DNA of 64,000 nucleotides from Flavobacterium glycines (GCF_900100165.1 NZ_FNEO01000003.1:1-64000); one strand, 5' to 3'. Positions 26,028-34,624 are shown, numbered from the stretch's first letter. Numbers and translations: made by a program. The notes: generated by a model not told the origin, from the letters alone.

Positions 26028-26882
26028 TTGACAACGACGATATCCAACAATCAAATCACAGCAAAAATTAACCATAAAGGAGCTGAATTATTTTCACTAG
26101 AATCAATAATCACACATAAAGAATACATCTGGGAAGGAAACCCTGAATTTTGGGAAAAGCATTCTCCGGTATTGTTTCCAATTGTAGGAACACTTAAAAA
26201 CAATACCTACTCAATTGACAACAATAGCTACAATTTACCCCGACATGGTTTTGCCCGAGATATGATTTTTGAATTAACGAATCAAACTGAAAACAGTGCC
26301 ACTTTTGCTATTCAATCCTGTGAAGAAACTTTAAAAGTTTACCCATTCGATTTTGAATTTCAAATTCATTATTCACTTAAAGACAAAAAACTAAACATTG
26401 AATACAAAGTCATTAATAAAACTAAATCAAAATTACCATTTTCAATAGGCGCACATCCTGCATTTGCACTAAATGGAAATTTTAAAGATTATGCTATAAA
26501 ATTCGAAAAAGACGAAACTTTAGTTTACAATCTTTTAGAAAATGATTTGATTTCAAATAAAACTAAAATTTTAGAAAAAACAGATAATTTAGTTGAGCTA
26601 AACTATGAATTATTTGTGAATGACGCTTTGATTTTTAAAAATTTACAATCAAAAAATCTAAGTATTTTAAAAAATCAAAATCCTTTTTTAAAAATTCATT
26701 TTCATGGTTTTCCACATTTAGGAATTTGGACTAAAAAAGACGCTCCATTTCTTTGTATTGAACCTTGGTATGGTTATTCGGACACAAGTGAATCCAATGG
26801 TAATCTTTTTGAAAAAGAAGGAATTCAAATCATTGAAGCTGATGCAACTTTTTGTTCAAAATTCAGTATTGAAATCACGTAA
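26028..26882 (+). CDS. Aldose 1-epimerase family protein (LacX-like)
   Basis: This 284-residue protein belongs to the galactose-mutarotase-like superfamily: FPIVGTLKNN, LPRHGFARDM (catalytic His in HGFAR), SIGAHPAF (second catalytic His) and IEPWYGYSD near the end. The usual role is interconversion of sugar anomers, though LacX-like members are often uncharacterised. The start appears to be TTG at 26028, since the frame has no ATG before residue 85 and the N-terminus TTTISNNQITAKI is needed for the first strand. It is monocistronic; no sugar pathway genes lie next to it. Confidence 0.88.
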   Translation: MTTTISNNQITAKINHKGAELFSLESIITHKEYIWEGNPEFWEKHSPVLFPIVGTLKNNTYSIDNNSYNLPRHGFARDMIFELTNQTENSATFAIQSCEETLKVYPFDFEFQIHYSLKDKKLNIEYKVINKTKSKLPFSIGAHPAFALNGNFKDYAIKFEKDETLVYNLLENDLISNKTKILEKTDNLVELNYELFVNDALIFKNLQSKNLSILKNQNPFLKIHFHGFPHLGIWTKKDAPFLCIEPWYGYSDTSESNGNLFEKEGIQIIEADATFCSKFSIEIT

Positions 26883-26933
26883 AATTCAACTTTAATTAAC
26901 ATAATTATAATAAATATATTACAGAAAAATAAT

Positions 26934-26955
26934 TAGATTTGTGTCAATATTGACA
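26934..26955 (+). promoter_or_regulatory. -7 box with overlapping palindromic operator
   Basis: TAGATTTG (26934-26941) fits the -7 consensus, and the perfect 14-bp palindrome TGTCAATATTGACA (26942-26955) starts directly after it, over the expected transcription start. No TTG is seen at -33. The placement suggests a repressor site controlling the gene at 26988. The regulator is not identified. Confidence 0.5.
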
Positions 26956-26987
26956 GTGTATTTCAATATTACCACTTCAAAATTATT

Positions 26988-27545
26988 ATGAAAAAAACAC
27001 TATTATCGTCTTATTTTATTTTTCTATTTTCATTAACGACATCCGCTCAGACCTATCTGAAACTTAATGGTCTTTCAGCTTTAGTAGGAGTTCCTCAAAT
27101 AGGATTAGAAACAAGTATTGGTGATAAATCTACTTTCAGTGTTGATGTTTTTGCCTCATTTTGGAAATCTTTTGATGGCAAACCAATGCAAACCATCATG
27201 TTAACACCGGAATACCGCTATCATTTTAAAGAAAAATACAATGGTTTTTATGCTGGTTTTCATGCAGGTCCTGATGTCTATAAATTACAAAAATGGAATT
27301 ACTGGGGAACAAATCAATATGAAGAAGGATTGGGATATCATATAGGTGCAACTATTGGTTATCAAAGAAAACTGAGTGATAAATTTGTTTTAGATGCTTT
27401 CGTTGGTGGCGGTTGGCATCAAGGATTTTACAAAGGATATTATACAGATGGAACACCAGGAAGATATGAAACTGCTACGCATTACAACAGAAGTGGTGAA
27501 TGGCTCCCATACAGAGGAGGCATCATGATTTCATATCAACTATAA
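26988..27545 (+). CDS. DUF3575-like outer membrane protein
   Basis: This 185-residue protein has a signal peptide (about 1-20, ending TTSAQ) and a beta-barrel-like mature part rich in Gly, Tyr and Trp (FYAGFHAGPDVY, LDAFVGGGWHQGFYKG), ending in the aromatic-containing strand IMISYQL. It resembles DUF3575 proteins, which are small exported barrels of unknown function. It is preceded by a palindrome that suggests specific control. It converges on the VF530 gene with 8 bp between stops. Confidence 0.72.
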   Translation: MKKTLLSSYFIFLFSLTTSAQTYLKLNGLSALVGVPQIGLETSIGDKSTFSVDVFASFWKSFDGKPMQTIMLTPEYRYHFKEKYNGFYAGFHAGPDVYKLQKWNYWGTNQYEEGLGYHIGATIGYQRKLSDKFVLDAFVGGGWHQGFYKGYYTDGTPGRYETATHYNRSGEWLPYRGGIMISYQL

Positions 27546-27553
27546 GCCAATAT

Positions 27554-27781
27554 TTAATGAAACTTTGATAAAGATTTAACATACAATTCTTCTACTTTTT
27601 TCCTAGCCCAATCAGTTTTTCTTAAAAAAGTCAAACTGGATTTGATACAGGGGTTATGAGTAAAACACCTGATTGATATTAATTCGGCTAATGTATCGAA
27701 TCCATAAAAATCAACTAATTTTTCCACAATAACTTTTAAAGTTATTCCGTGAAGCGGATCATTTGACATTTGTTTTTCCAT
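27554..27781 (-). CDS. VF530-family DNA-binding-like small protein
   Basis: This 75-residue protein matches the VF530 / COG4628 family: DPLHGITLKVIVEKLVDFYG, then IRCFTHNPCIKSSLTFLRKT and WARKKVEELY. The family is small, basic and helical and is thought to bind DNA; its cellular role is not established. It is divergent from smpB, whose true start is 70 bp away. Confidence 0.87.
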   Translation of the reverse strand: MEKQMSNDPLHGITLKVIVEKLVDFYGFDTLAELISIRCFTHNPCIKSSLTFLRKTDWARKKVEELYVKSLSKFH

Positions 27782-27850
27782 AAAAGCAAAAATAATTCAA
27801 TTTCGCTGAAAAATTGTGGAATCTTATTAATTGTTTCTACATTTGTAACT

Positions 27851-28306
27851 ATGCTAAAAACAGTCAACATACTCAATAAAAGAGCGCGATTTGATTATGA
27901 AATAATCGAAAAATATACTGCCGGAATTGTACTGGCGGGAACTGAGATCAAATCTATCCGCTTAGGAAAAGCCAATATTGCAGAAAGTTTTTGTGAATTT
28001 AATGGTACCGAACTCTTTGCTATCAATACTTATATCGAAGAATATGCTTTTGGAAACCAATTCAATCACAAGTCCAGAAGCGAAAGAAAACTACTCTTAA
28101 ACAAAAAAGAACTAAAAAATCTTGCCAGAAGCGTACAAGCCAAAGGTTTAACTATTGTTCCTTTGCGATTATTTACAAACGAAAAAGGTATTGCCAAACT
28201 TGAAATTGGACTTTGCAAAGGAAAGAAAAACTACGACAAACGTGAGTCTTTAAAAGAACAGGATACCAAAAGGGATTTAGACAGGATTAAAAAGGCTTTT
28301 AATTAA
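27851..28306 (+). CDS. smpB: SsrA-binding protein SmpB
   Basis: The frame is open from 27770, but ATG at 27851 (MLKTVNILNKRARFDYEI) matches the normal SmpB start and gives 151 residues. Recognisable blocks are RARFDYEIIEKYTAGIVLAG, GTEIKSIRLGKANI, AEYAFGNQFNHKSRSERKLL-type positions, and a basic tail DKRESLKEQDTKRDLDR. SmpB brings tmRNA to stalled ribosomes for trans-translation. The end of the gene forms part of a hairpin shared with the converging pcm gene. Confidence 0.96.
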   Translation: MLKTVNILNKRARFDYEIIEKYTAGIVLAGTEIKSIRLGKANIAESFCEFNGTELFAINTYIEEYAFGNQFNHKSRSERKLLLNKKELKNLARSVQAKGLTIVPLRLFTNEKGIAKLEIGLCKGKKNYDKRESLKEQDTKRDLDRIKKAFN

Positions 28307-28318
28307 TTTAAAAGCCTT
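28292..28318. terminator. Hairpin between smpB and pcm
   Basis: AAGGCTTTTAA pairs with TTAAAAGCCTT around a short AT loop, followed by a T-rich stretch on the plus strand. It overlaps the last codons of smpB and abuts the pcm stop, so it may end both transcripts. Confidence 0.65.
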
Positions 28319-28958
28319 AATTTTTATCTTCTAACAAAGGAACAAAACGGAATTCGCCCAACTCGTGTTTTTCGAATTGAGTTTCATTTTTACGAATAAG
28401 TAACGTCATGATTTGGACTTCTTCTCCAAGTGGAATCACCAGTCTTCCTCCTATTTTTAACTGTGCCATCAAAGGCTGCGGTATATATGGCGCCCCGGCT
28501 GTAACAATAATACTGTCAAAAGGACCATATGTTGGTAATCCTTTATAACCGTCTCCAAAAGTAAGATGCTTAGGCCTTATACCCAACTTAGGTAAAAAAG
28601 CAGAAGTTTTTTTAAACAATTCACTTTGCCTTTCTACACTATACACTTTAGCTCCCATCAAACACAAAACAGCCGTTTGATAACCAGAACCTGTACCTAT
28701 TTCCAAAACCTTATGATCTTTCTTTATTTCTAACAATTGCGTTTGGAAAGCTACCGTATAAGGTTGTGAAATGGTTTGCCCGGCACTTATAGGAAATGCC
28801 TTGTCCTGATAAGCAAAATCTTGAAAACCGGATTCCAAAAAAAGGTGTCTTGGGATTTTTTTTATCGCATCAAGTACAGCTAAATCAGTAATTCCTTTTT
28901 GTTGTAAAGTGCTTACTAATTGATTGCGAAGTCCTTGATGTTTGGCTGTATCTTTCAA
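28317..28958 (-). CDS. pcm: Protein-L-isoaspartate O-methyltransferase
   Basis: The enzyme uses SAM to methylate and so repair L-isoaspartyl residues. Motifs seen are PRHLFLE, YQDKAFPISAGQTISQPYTV (substrate loop), KVLEIGTGSGYQTAVLCLMG (SAM-binding) and DSIIVTAGAPYIPQPL. The frame opens with TTG at 29030, but that stretch (28959-29030) is low-complexity AATCC-rich filler. A second TTG at 28958 begins KDTAKHQGLRNQLV, the usual N-terminus, so about 213 residues is preferred. No in-frame ATG exists in either place. Confidence 0.9.
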   Translation of the reverse strand: MKDTAKHQGLRNQLVSTLQQKGITDLAVLDAIKKIPRHLFLESGFQDFAYQDKAFPISAGQTISQPYTVAFQTQLLEIKKDHKVLEIGTGSGYQTAVLCLMGAKVYSVERQSELFKKTSAFLPKLGIRPKHLTFGDGYKGLPTYGPFDSIIVTAGAPYIPQPLMAQLKIGGRLVIPLGEEVQIMTLLIRKNETQFEKHELGEFRFVPLLEDKN

Positions 28959-29058
28959 TGTTAAGGGTTTATTTTTTTTGTAAAAATAACAGTAAAAAAT
29001 CCAAAAAGCAAAATCCAAAATCCAAATCAATTATACTATTATTTTAATTTGAATTTCC

Positions 29059-29066
29059 TACTTTTG
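29059..29066 (+). promoter_or_regulatory. -7 box before the Gfo/Idh/MocA gene
   Basis: TACTTTTG is a perfect TAnnTTTG element, 16 bp before the start codon at 29083. No TTG is seen at the expected -33 distance, so the promoter may be weak or activated. Confidence 0.4.
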
Positions 29067-29082
29067 TTAAAAATACATTATC

Positions 29083-30048
29083 ATGCTTAAAGTAGGAGTT
29101 TTAGGTGCCGGTCACCTGGGAAAAATTCATTTGCGTTTATTACAACAATCTGAAAAATATGAATTAGTTGGTTTTTATGACGAAAACCAGGAATACGCCG
29201 AAAAAATCTCAAAAGAATTTGGATACCAAAACTTCAACACCATAGCCAAATTAATTCACGCAGTGGATGTTATTGATATTGTAACGCCTACCCTTTCGCA
29301 CTACAAATGCGCCAGAGCTGCCATAAAATCAGGAAAGCATGTTTTTATCGAAAAACCCATTTCAAATACCATTGAAGAAGCCGAAGAAATTATTGCTTTA
29401 GCAAAAGAATACAATGTAAAAGGACAGGTAGGACATGTTGAGCGTTTTAATCCTGCTTTTATTGCTACTAAAAACATGATTGAAAACCCTATGTTTATAG
29501 AAACGCACCGATTAGCGGAATTCAATCCTCGTGGCACTGACGTTCCTGTGGTTTTAGATTTGATGATTCATGATATTGATGTTATTTTAAGCGTTGTCAA
29601 TTCAAAAGTAAAAAACATCAGCGCCAGCGGAGTTTCGGTAATCAGCGATACTCCGGATATTGCCAATGCCCGAATCGAATTTGAAAATGGTTGTGTAGCC
29701 AATTTAACTTCGAGCCGAATTTCGATGAAAAATATGCGTAAAACACGTTTTTTCCAAAAAGATGCCTATATCTCGGTTGACTTTTTAGAAAAGAAATGCG
29801 AAGTAGTAAAAATGAAAGATGCTCCTGAAATTCCGGGTGATTTTGATATGATTTTACAAAATGCCGAAGGTGTAAAGAAACAAATCTATTTTTCGAATCC
29901 TGAAGTAACGCAAAACAACGCTATTTTAGACGAACTGGAAACATTTGCCGATGCTATCAACAACAATACAACGCCAATTGTAACCTTAGATCAGGCGACT
30001 GAAGCTTTAAGAGTAGCTTATCAGATTATCGATTGTTTCAAAAAATAA
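29083..30048 (+). CDS. Gfo/Idh/MocA-family oxidoreductase
   Basis: This 321-residue NAD(P)-dependent dehydrogenase has an N-terminal Rossmann fold with GVLGAGHLGKIHLRLL at residues 4-19, the EKPISNTIEEAEEI motif (Lys of the EKP signature) and a C-terminal dimerisation/substrate domain with PVVLDLMIHDIDVIL, where the family's catalytic His lies. Substrate cannot be told; the family acts on sugars and related polyols. It is followed by a strong hairpin and then the 3-hydroxyacyl-CoA dehydrogenase gene. Confidence 0.9.
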   Translation: MLKVGVLGAGHLGKIHLRLLQQSEKYELVGFYDENQEYAEKISKEFGYQNFNTIAKLIHAVDVIDIVTPTLSHYKCARAAIKSGKHVFIEKPISNTIEEAEEIIALAKEYNVKGQVGHVERFNPAFIATKNMIENPMFIETHRLAEFNPRGTDVPVVLDLMIHDIDVILSVVNSKVKNISASGVSVISDTPDIANARIEFENGCVANLTSSRISMKNMRKTRFFQKDAYISVDFLEKKCEVVKMKDAPEIPGDFDMILQNAEGVKKQIYFSNPEVTQNNAILDELETFADAINNNTTPIVTLDQATEALRVAYQIIDCFKK

Positions 30049-30068
30049 TTTAAAATTTCAAAAATAAA

Positions 30069-30110
30069 TTAGCCACAAATTCACCTATTCATTAGTGAAT
30101 TTGTGGCTAA
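30069..30110. terminator. Perfect 16-bp inverted repeat after the oxidoreductase gene
   Basis: TTAGCCACAAATTCAC (30069-30084) and GTGAATTTGTGGCTAA (30095-30110) pair fully around ten bases. The T-run is weak, so it may be a terminator of low strength or an mRNA-stabilising hairpin. Confidence 0.6.
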
Positions 30111-30135
30111 AATTATAAATATCAATTTTAAAAAG

Positions 30136-31023
30136 ATGAAAATAGTAGCAGTAATAGGTGCAGGAACTATGGGCAACGGAATAGCTCATACTTTTGCCCA
30201 AAATGGTTTTACCGTAAAATTGATTGACATTTCCGAAGCAGCTTTGGAAAAAGGCATGACCACTATTTTTACGAATCTGGACAGAATGCTTGCTAAAGGA
30301 ACTATTTCTGCCGAAGATAAAATGAAAACCATTTCAAACATTATTTGTTATACTGATATTGAAGATGGTGTAGTTGGTGCCGATTTGGTCATCGAAGCCG
30401 CTACCGAAAATCTGGATTTAAAACTTCGAATCTTTAGAAAACTAAACGAGTACTGTTCTCACAATACTATTTTCGCCACTAACACTTCCTCTATTTCCAT
30501 TACACAAATTGCTGCTGTGGTGGCGCACCCTGAACGGGTTATCGGTATGCATTTTATGAATCCGGTGCCTATTATGCCTTTGGTGGAAGTCATTCGCGGT
30601 TATAATACCAGCGATGAAGTCACAGAATTCATCATGAATTTGGCAAAGAAATTAGATAAAAGTGCCGTTGAAGTTCATGATTATCCGGGTTTTGTAGCTA
30701 ATAGAATTTTGATGCCCATGATTAACGAAGCCATCGAAACCCTGTATAATAAAGTAGCCGGAGTGAGCGAAATTGACAACGTAATGAAATTAGGTATGGC
30801 GCACCCAATGGGACCTTTACAATTAGCTGATTTCATTGGTTTAGACGTTTGTCTTTCGATTATGAATGTGATGTATGATGGTTTTAAAAACCCTAAATAT
30901 GCCCCTTGCCCGCTTTTAGTTAATATGGTCAATGCTAAAAAATTAGGAGTAAAATCTGGCGAAGGATTTTATGATTATTCCAAAAATAAAAAAGCCGAAA
31001 AAGTTGCTAAACAGTTTCTTTAA
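30136..31023 (+). CDS. 3-hydroxybutyryl-CoA dehydrogenase family protein
   Basis: The frame is open from a GTG at 30103 inside the upstream hairpin region; ATG at 30136 (MKIVAVIGAGTMGNGIAHTF) is the natural start, 295 residues. NAD-binding GAGTMG is at 8-13. The catalytic region is present as GMHFMNPVPIMPLVEVIRG (His of the His-Glu pair), DYPGFVANRILMPMINEA, and the C-terminal domain HPMGPLQLADFIGLD. The enzyme oxidises 3-hydroxyacyl-CoA in short-chain fatty-acid metabolism. A yggS-like gene follows after 27 bp, probably co-transcribed. Confidence 0.92.
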   Translation: MKIVAVIGAGTMGNGIAHTFAQNGFTVKLIDISEAALEKGMTTIFTNLDRMLAKGTISAEDKMKTISNIICYTDIEDGVVGADLVIEAATENLDLKLRIFRKLNEYCSHNTIFATNTSSISITQIAAVVAHPERVIGMHFMNPVPIMPLVEVIRGYNTSDEVTEFIMNLAKKLDKSAVEVHDYPGFVANRILMPMINEAIETLYNKVAGVSEIDNVMKLGMAHPMGPLQLADFIGLDVCLSIMNVMYDGFKNPKYAPCPLLVNMVNAKKLGVKSGEGFYDYSKNKKAEKVAKQFL

Positions 31024-31050
31024 ATCAATTATTTCAACAATTCATTTAAG

Positions 31051-31734
31051 ATGTCAATACAATTTAATTTACACGATATAAAATCCACTTTACCCGAAAA
31101 CGTAACCTTAGTTGCGGTTTCAAAAACCAAACCTGTTTCGGATTTAATGGAAGCCTATAATGCCGGTCAACGTATTTTTGGTGAAAACAAAATCCAGGAA
31201 ATGGTTGAAAAATGGGAAGTCATGCCTAAAGACATCCAATGGCACATGATAGGCCATGTTCAGACGAATAAAGTAAAATTTATGGCTCCATTTGTGAGCT
31301 TGATTCACGGTGTGGATAGTTTGAAATTATTACAGGAAATCAACAAACAAGCCTTAAAAAACGACCGAATTATCGATTGTTTATTGCAAATGCACATTGC
31401 AGAAGAAGAAACTAAATTTGGTCTTAACGAAGAAGAACTTTCAGCACTTTTAAATTCAAATGAATTTCAGGAAATGAAAAACATTCGTATTTTAGGACTC
31501 ATGGGAATGGCAACTTTCACCGATAACCAAAAGCAAATTCGAAAAGAATTCACCCATTTGAAATCTATTTTTGACAAACTGCAATCGCTGAATACTGATT
31601 CCGATAACTATCGGAACTGCCAACTGAATACTATCTCAATGGGAATGTCAGGTGACTATAAATTAGCTATCGAATGTGGCAGTACAATGATTCGGGTAGG
31701 AAGTAGTATTTTTGGAAATCGCAATTATCAATAG
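31051..31734 (+). CDS. YggS-family PLP homeostasis protein
   Basis: This 227-residue protein binds pyridoxal 5'-phosphate and helps control its free level. The PLP lysine is Lys25 in LVAVSKTKP. Further family blocks are FGENKIQEMVEKWE, WHMIGHVQTNKVK, LMGMATF and SMGMSGDYKLAIECGSTMIRVGSSIFG. Length and architecture (single alanine-racemase-like barrel) are normal. It sits in the dehydrogenase transcript and is followed at once by repeats and a four-helix-bundle gene. Confidence 0.94.
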   Translation: MSIQFNLHDIKSTLPENVTLVAVSKTKPVSDLMEAYNAGQRIFGENKIQEMVEKWEVMPKDIQWHMIGHVQTNKVKFMAPFVSLIHGVDSLKLLQEINKQALKNDRIIDCLLQMHIAEEETKFGLNEEELSALLNSNEFQEMKNIRILGLMGMATFTDNQKQIRKEFTHLKSIFDKLQSLNTDSDNYRNCQLNTISMGMSGDYKLAIECGSTMIRVGSSIFGNRNYQ

Positions 31735-31796
31735 CAATGGCAATGTCAATTGCAAAAAGCAATTGCAATAACAAAATTCAATTAAAAAAAGTTAAT
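31735..31796. repeat. CAAT-rich repeat, left flank of the four-helix-bundle gene
   Basis: Iterated CAAT/GCAAT units include the perfect inverted repeat CAATTGC-AAAAA-GCAATTG (31747-31765). It starts right at the yggS stop codon. Confidence 0.6.
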
Positions 31797-32168
31797 ATGG
31801 AAGTTAACGAACCTAATTTTGATAAAATTTATAATTTAGAAGATAGATTGGTTCGTTTTGCAGGAGAAAGTATTTTCTTTGTTAGAAAATTAGATAAAAC
31901 TTTTGAATTGGATTATTACAAAAACCAATTGATTAGATCTTCCGGAAGCGCAGCACTCAATTATGGTGAAGCACAAGGAACAATAACCAGCAAAGATTTT
32001 ATTTTTAAAGTTTCATTAGCTGTAAAAGAACTCAAAGAATCCAGAAATTCATTAAAAGTTCTTGATTATATTAAAGAAGGGGAATCAGAAGAAAGAAAAT
32101 GGCTTTTGACAGAAGTTGAAGAACTTATCGCAATCGCTTCAAAAATGATAAACAACAAGAAAGAATAA
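31797..32168 (+). CDS. Four helix bundle protein (23S rRNA IVS-type, S23 family)
   Basis: The frame begins at 31737 inside repeats; ATG at 31797 (MEVNEPNFDKIYNLEDRLVR) is the likely start, giving 123 residues. The family core is recognisable: NLEDRLVRFAGESI, YYKNQLIRSSGSAALNYGEAQG, FKVSLAVKELKESRNSLKVL and LIAIASKMIN at the end. Members were first seen as proteins encoded inside rRNA intervening sequences and later as stand-alone genes; they oligomerise and may bind nucleic acid, but no function is settled. The gene lies between repeats on both sides, like an inserted cassette. Confidence 0.88.
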   Translation: MEVNEPNFDKIYNLEDRLVRFAGESIFFVRKLDKTFELDYYKNQLIRSSGSAALNYGEAQGTITSKDFIFKVSLAVKELKESRNSLKVLDYIKEGESEERKWLLTEVEELIAIASKMINNKKE

Positions 32169-32244
32169 CAATAGCAATTTCAATTACAATTTTCAAGAAT
32201 TGATTTTTTGATATTGAAATTGATTTTTGACATTGAAATTGAAT
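32169..32244. repeat. AT-rich repeats, right flank of the four-helix-bundle gene
   Basis: Contains CAATAGCAATTTCAATTACA and then two near-identical units beginning TTGATTTTT and ending ATTGAAA (32200-32219 and 32220-32238). The start of the next gene is immediately after. Confidence 0.6.
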
Positions 32245-33606
32245 ATGTACGCAATATTAGACATAGAAACTACCGGAGGGCAATTCAACGAAGAAGGGAT
32301 TACCGAAATTGCTATCTATAAGTTTGACGGTCATCAAATTGTTGATCAGTTCATCAGTTTAGTTAATCCCGAAATTCCTATCCAGCCTTTTGTGGTAAAA
32401 CTTACCGGGATTAACAATGCTATGTTACGTTCGGCACCTAAATTTTATGAAGTTGCCAAACGCATCATTGAAATGACCACCGACTGCATCATAGTGGCGC
32501 ATAATGCTGATTTTGATTATCGTATTTTACGAACTGAATTTCGTCGTTTAGGCTATGATTTTAATGCTAAAACACTTTGTACTGTAGCCTTATCTCAAAA
32601 ACTATTACCGGAACAAACTTCCCATAGTTTAGGAAAATTAGTTCGTGCTCTGGGAATCCCAATGGCCGACAGACATCGTGCCAGTGGTGACGCCATGGCT
32701 ACGGTAAAATTGTTTAAAATGCTTTTGGATAAAGATGTCGAAAAAGCAATCATCAGCGGTTTGATTAAATCAGAAATCCAAAAAGGAATTGCTCCAAAAT
32801 TATTAGACATTATTACTAGCTTACCTTCAAAAACAGGAGTGTACTACATTCATAACGAAGAAAGTAAAATTATTTTTATTGGCAAAAGCCGAAATATCAA
32901 AAAAAGAGTCAACCAGCACTTTACAGGAATTACCCGTAGCGCAAAAAAAATACAGGCCGAAGTCTTTACCGTAACTTATGAAGAAACTGGAAATGAACTC
33001 ATAGCCTTAATAAAAGAATCGCAGGAAATTAAAATCAACAAACCGGTCTACAACAGATCGGCAAAAAAGAATCATTTTTCATGGGCTATTTATTCTGAAA
33101 AAGATAATGAAGGTTATTTACGTTTAAAACTACAAAAAATCGATGGTCGAAAAAAGGAAATCATCTCCTACACCAATGCTGCTGACGCTAAAAATGCCTT
33201 GTTCCGTATTACAGCCAATTACCATTTATGCCAAAAATTAACCGGTTTATATGAAACTAGAACACATTGTTTCCAGCATACAATTAATGAGTGCGATGGT
33301 GCTTGTGTAGGTAAGATTACAGCCTCAGAATACAACGAACGCATCCAAAATTTCATTGATAAAAACAGTCTTGATAATAAAAACATGATTATCATTGACC
33401 GCGGTAGAAATATCAACGAAAGAAGTGCTATTTTGATCGAAAATGGTGTTTTTAAAGGATATGCTTTTTATGATTTGAATTACCAAATTACCAATCCTAA
33501 TATTTTGAAAAACATATTGGTTCCTATGGAAAGTAATAAAGAAATTCAACGTATTATTCAGGCATACATTAGAAAAAACAAATCCTTAAAAATTATTCAT
33601 TTTTAA
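32245..33606 (+). CDS. DnaQ-type exonuclease fused to GIY-YIG (UvrC-like) domain
   Basis: ATG at 32245 (MYAILDIETTGG) is preferred over the upstream TTG in the repeat; 453 residues. Residues 1-170 form a DEDDh 3'-5' exonuclease: DIETTGG (Asp, Glu), VAHNADFDYRIL (Asp) and RHRASGDAMATVKLF (His, Asp). Residues about 195-285 form a GIY-YIG nuclease like that of UvrC/Cho, in the form GVYYIHNEESKIIFIGKSRN with the catalytic Arg following and Glu in LIALIKESQEIKINKPVYN. The rest is a UvrC-like tail with conserved Cys. A repair role is likely; which lesion is unknown. Confidence 0.88.
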   Translation: MYAILDIETTGGQFNEEGITEIAIYKFDGHQIVDQFISLVNPEIPIQPFVVKLTGINNAMLRSAPKFYEVAKRIIEMTTDCIIVAHNADFDYRILRTEFRRLGYDFNAKTLCTVALSQKLLPEQTSHSLGKLVRALGIPMADRHRASGDAMATVKLFKMLLDKDVEKAIISGLIKSEIQKGIAPKLLDIITSLPSKTGVYYIHNEESKIIFIGKSRNIKKRVNQHFTGITRSAKKIQAEVFTVTYEETGNELIALIKESQEIKINKPVYNRSAKKNHFSWAIYSEKDNEGYLRLKLQKIDGRKKEIISYTNAADAKNALFRITANYHLCQKLTGLYETRTHCFQHTINECDGACVGKITASEYNERIQNFIDKNSLDNKNMIIIDRGRNINERSAILIENGVFKGYAFYDLNYQITNPNILKNILVPMESNKEIQRIIQAYIRKNKSLKIIHF

Positions 33607-33692
33607 AAAAGATAATCTTGTTTTTAAAATTTACAAGTATAAAACTTACTAAGAATTTAGTTTTTCAACACTGTATTCCTTAGAAATCAAAC

Positions 33693-34610
33693 ATGAAACA
33701 CCTAATTACTATAATCGGACCAACAGCCATCGGAAAAACGGCTTTAAGCATACAATTAGCTAATCATTATAATTGCGAAATTGTTTCTTGCGACAGCCGT
33801 CAGTTTTTTAAGGAAATGACTATTGGAACTGCTGTTCCTAATTCGAAAGAATTGGCTGCCGCAAAGCATCATTTTATCCAAAACAAATCCATTTTTGAAA
33901 ATTATACCGTAGGTGATTTCGAAAAAGAAGCTATTGCAACCATTGAAGAATTGTTCAAAACCAATGATTATGTAGTGTTAGTTGGCGGTTCCGGTTTGTA
34001 TGTCAATGCTATCCTAAAAGGATTTGATGATTTCCCCGAAATCGATGCAACTATCCGTCAGGAAGTCAATGCTAATTATGAAAAGTTAGGCATTGGTTAT
34101 TTACAAGATGAACTCAAAAAACTAGATCCAGATTATTTTGAAAAAATTACTGTCGAAAATCCGCAAACCTTACTCAATCCGCAACGGATGATGCGATTTG
34201 TAGAAGTCTGTATAGGGACAGGGAAACCTTATTCTTCCTTTTTAAATCAAAAGAAAAACGAAAGAAGCTTTACTCCCATTCTTATTGGCTTAGAAGCCGA
34301 AAGAAATGTGATGTACAACCGCATCAACCAACGGGTAGACATTATGATGAATGAAGGTTTGCTTCAGGAAGCTAAGAATTTGTATCCAAATAAAGAGCTG
34401 AATGCACTTCAAACCGTAGGTTATCGCGAATTATTTAGTTATTTTGATAAAGAATACTCATTGGAATTTGCCATTGAAGAAATCAAGAAAAACACCCGTC
34501 GTTTTGCAAAACGTCAATTAACCTGGTTCAAACGCGATGAAAATACCAAATGGTTCAATTATTTAACAGACAAAGAAAAAATTATTGATTTCATAAAACT
34601 AAAAGCATAA
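33693..34610 (+). CDS. miaA: tRNA dimethylallyltransferase
   Basis: This 305-residue enzyme adds the dimethylallyl group to A37 of tRNAs that read codons starting with U. Visible motifs are the P-loop IIGPTAIGKTALSIQL (residues 6-21), SCDSRQFFKEMTIGTA (the family's DS(R/A)Q motif), VLVGGSGLYVNAIL and FAKRQLTWFKRD near the end. Length is normal. It lies 86 bp after the exonuclease gene in the same direction. Confidence 0.95.
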   Translation: MKHLITIIGPTAIGKTALSIQLANHYNCEIVSCDSRQFFKEMTIGTAVPNSKELAAAKHHFIQNKSIFENYTVGDFEKEAIATIEELFKTNDYVVLVGGSGLYVNAILKGFDDFPEIDATIRQEVNANYEKLGIGYLQDELKKLDPDYFEKITVENPQTLLNPQRMMRFVEVCIGTGKPYSSFLNQKKNERSFTPILIGLEAERNVMYNRINQRVDIMMNEGLLQEAKNLYPNKELNALQTVGYRELFSYFDKEYSLEFAIEEIKKNTRRFAKRQLTWFKRDENTKWFNYLTDKEKIIDFIKLKA

Positions 34611-34624
34611 ACTTCTTACAAAAA

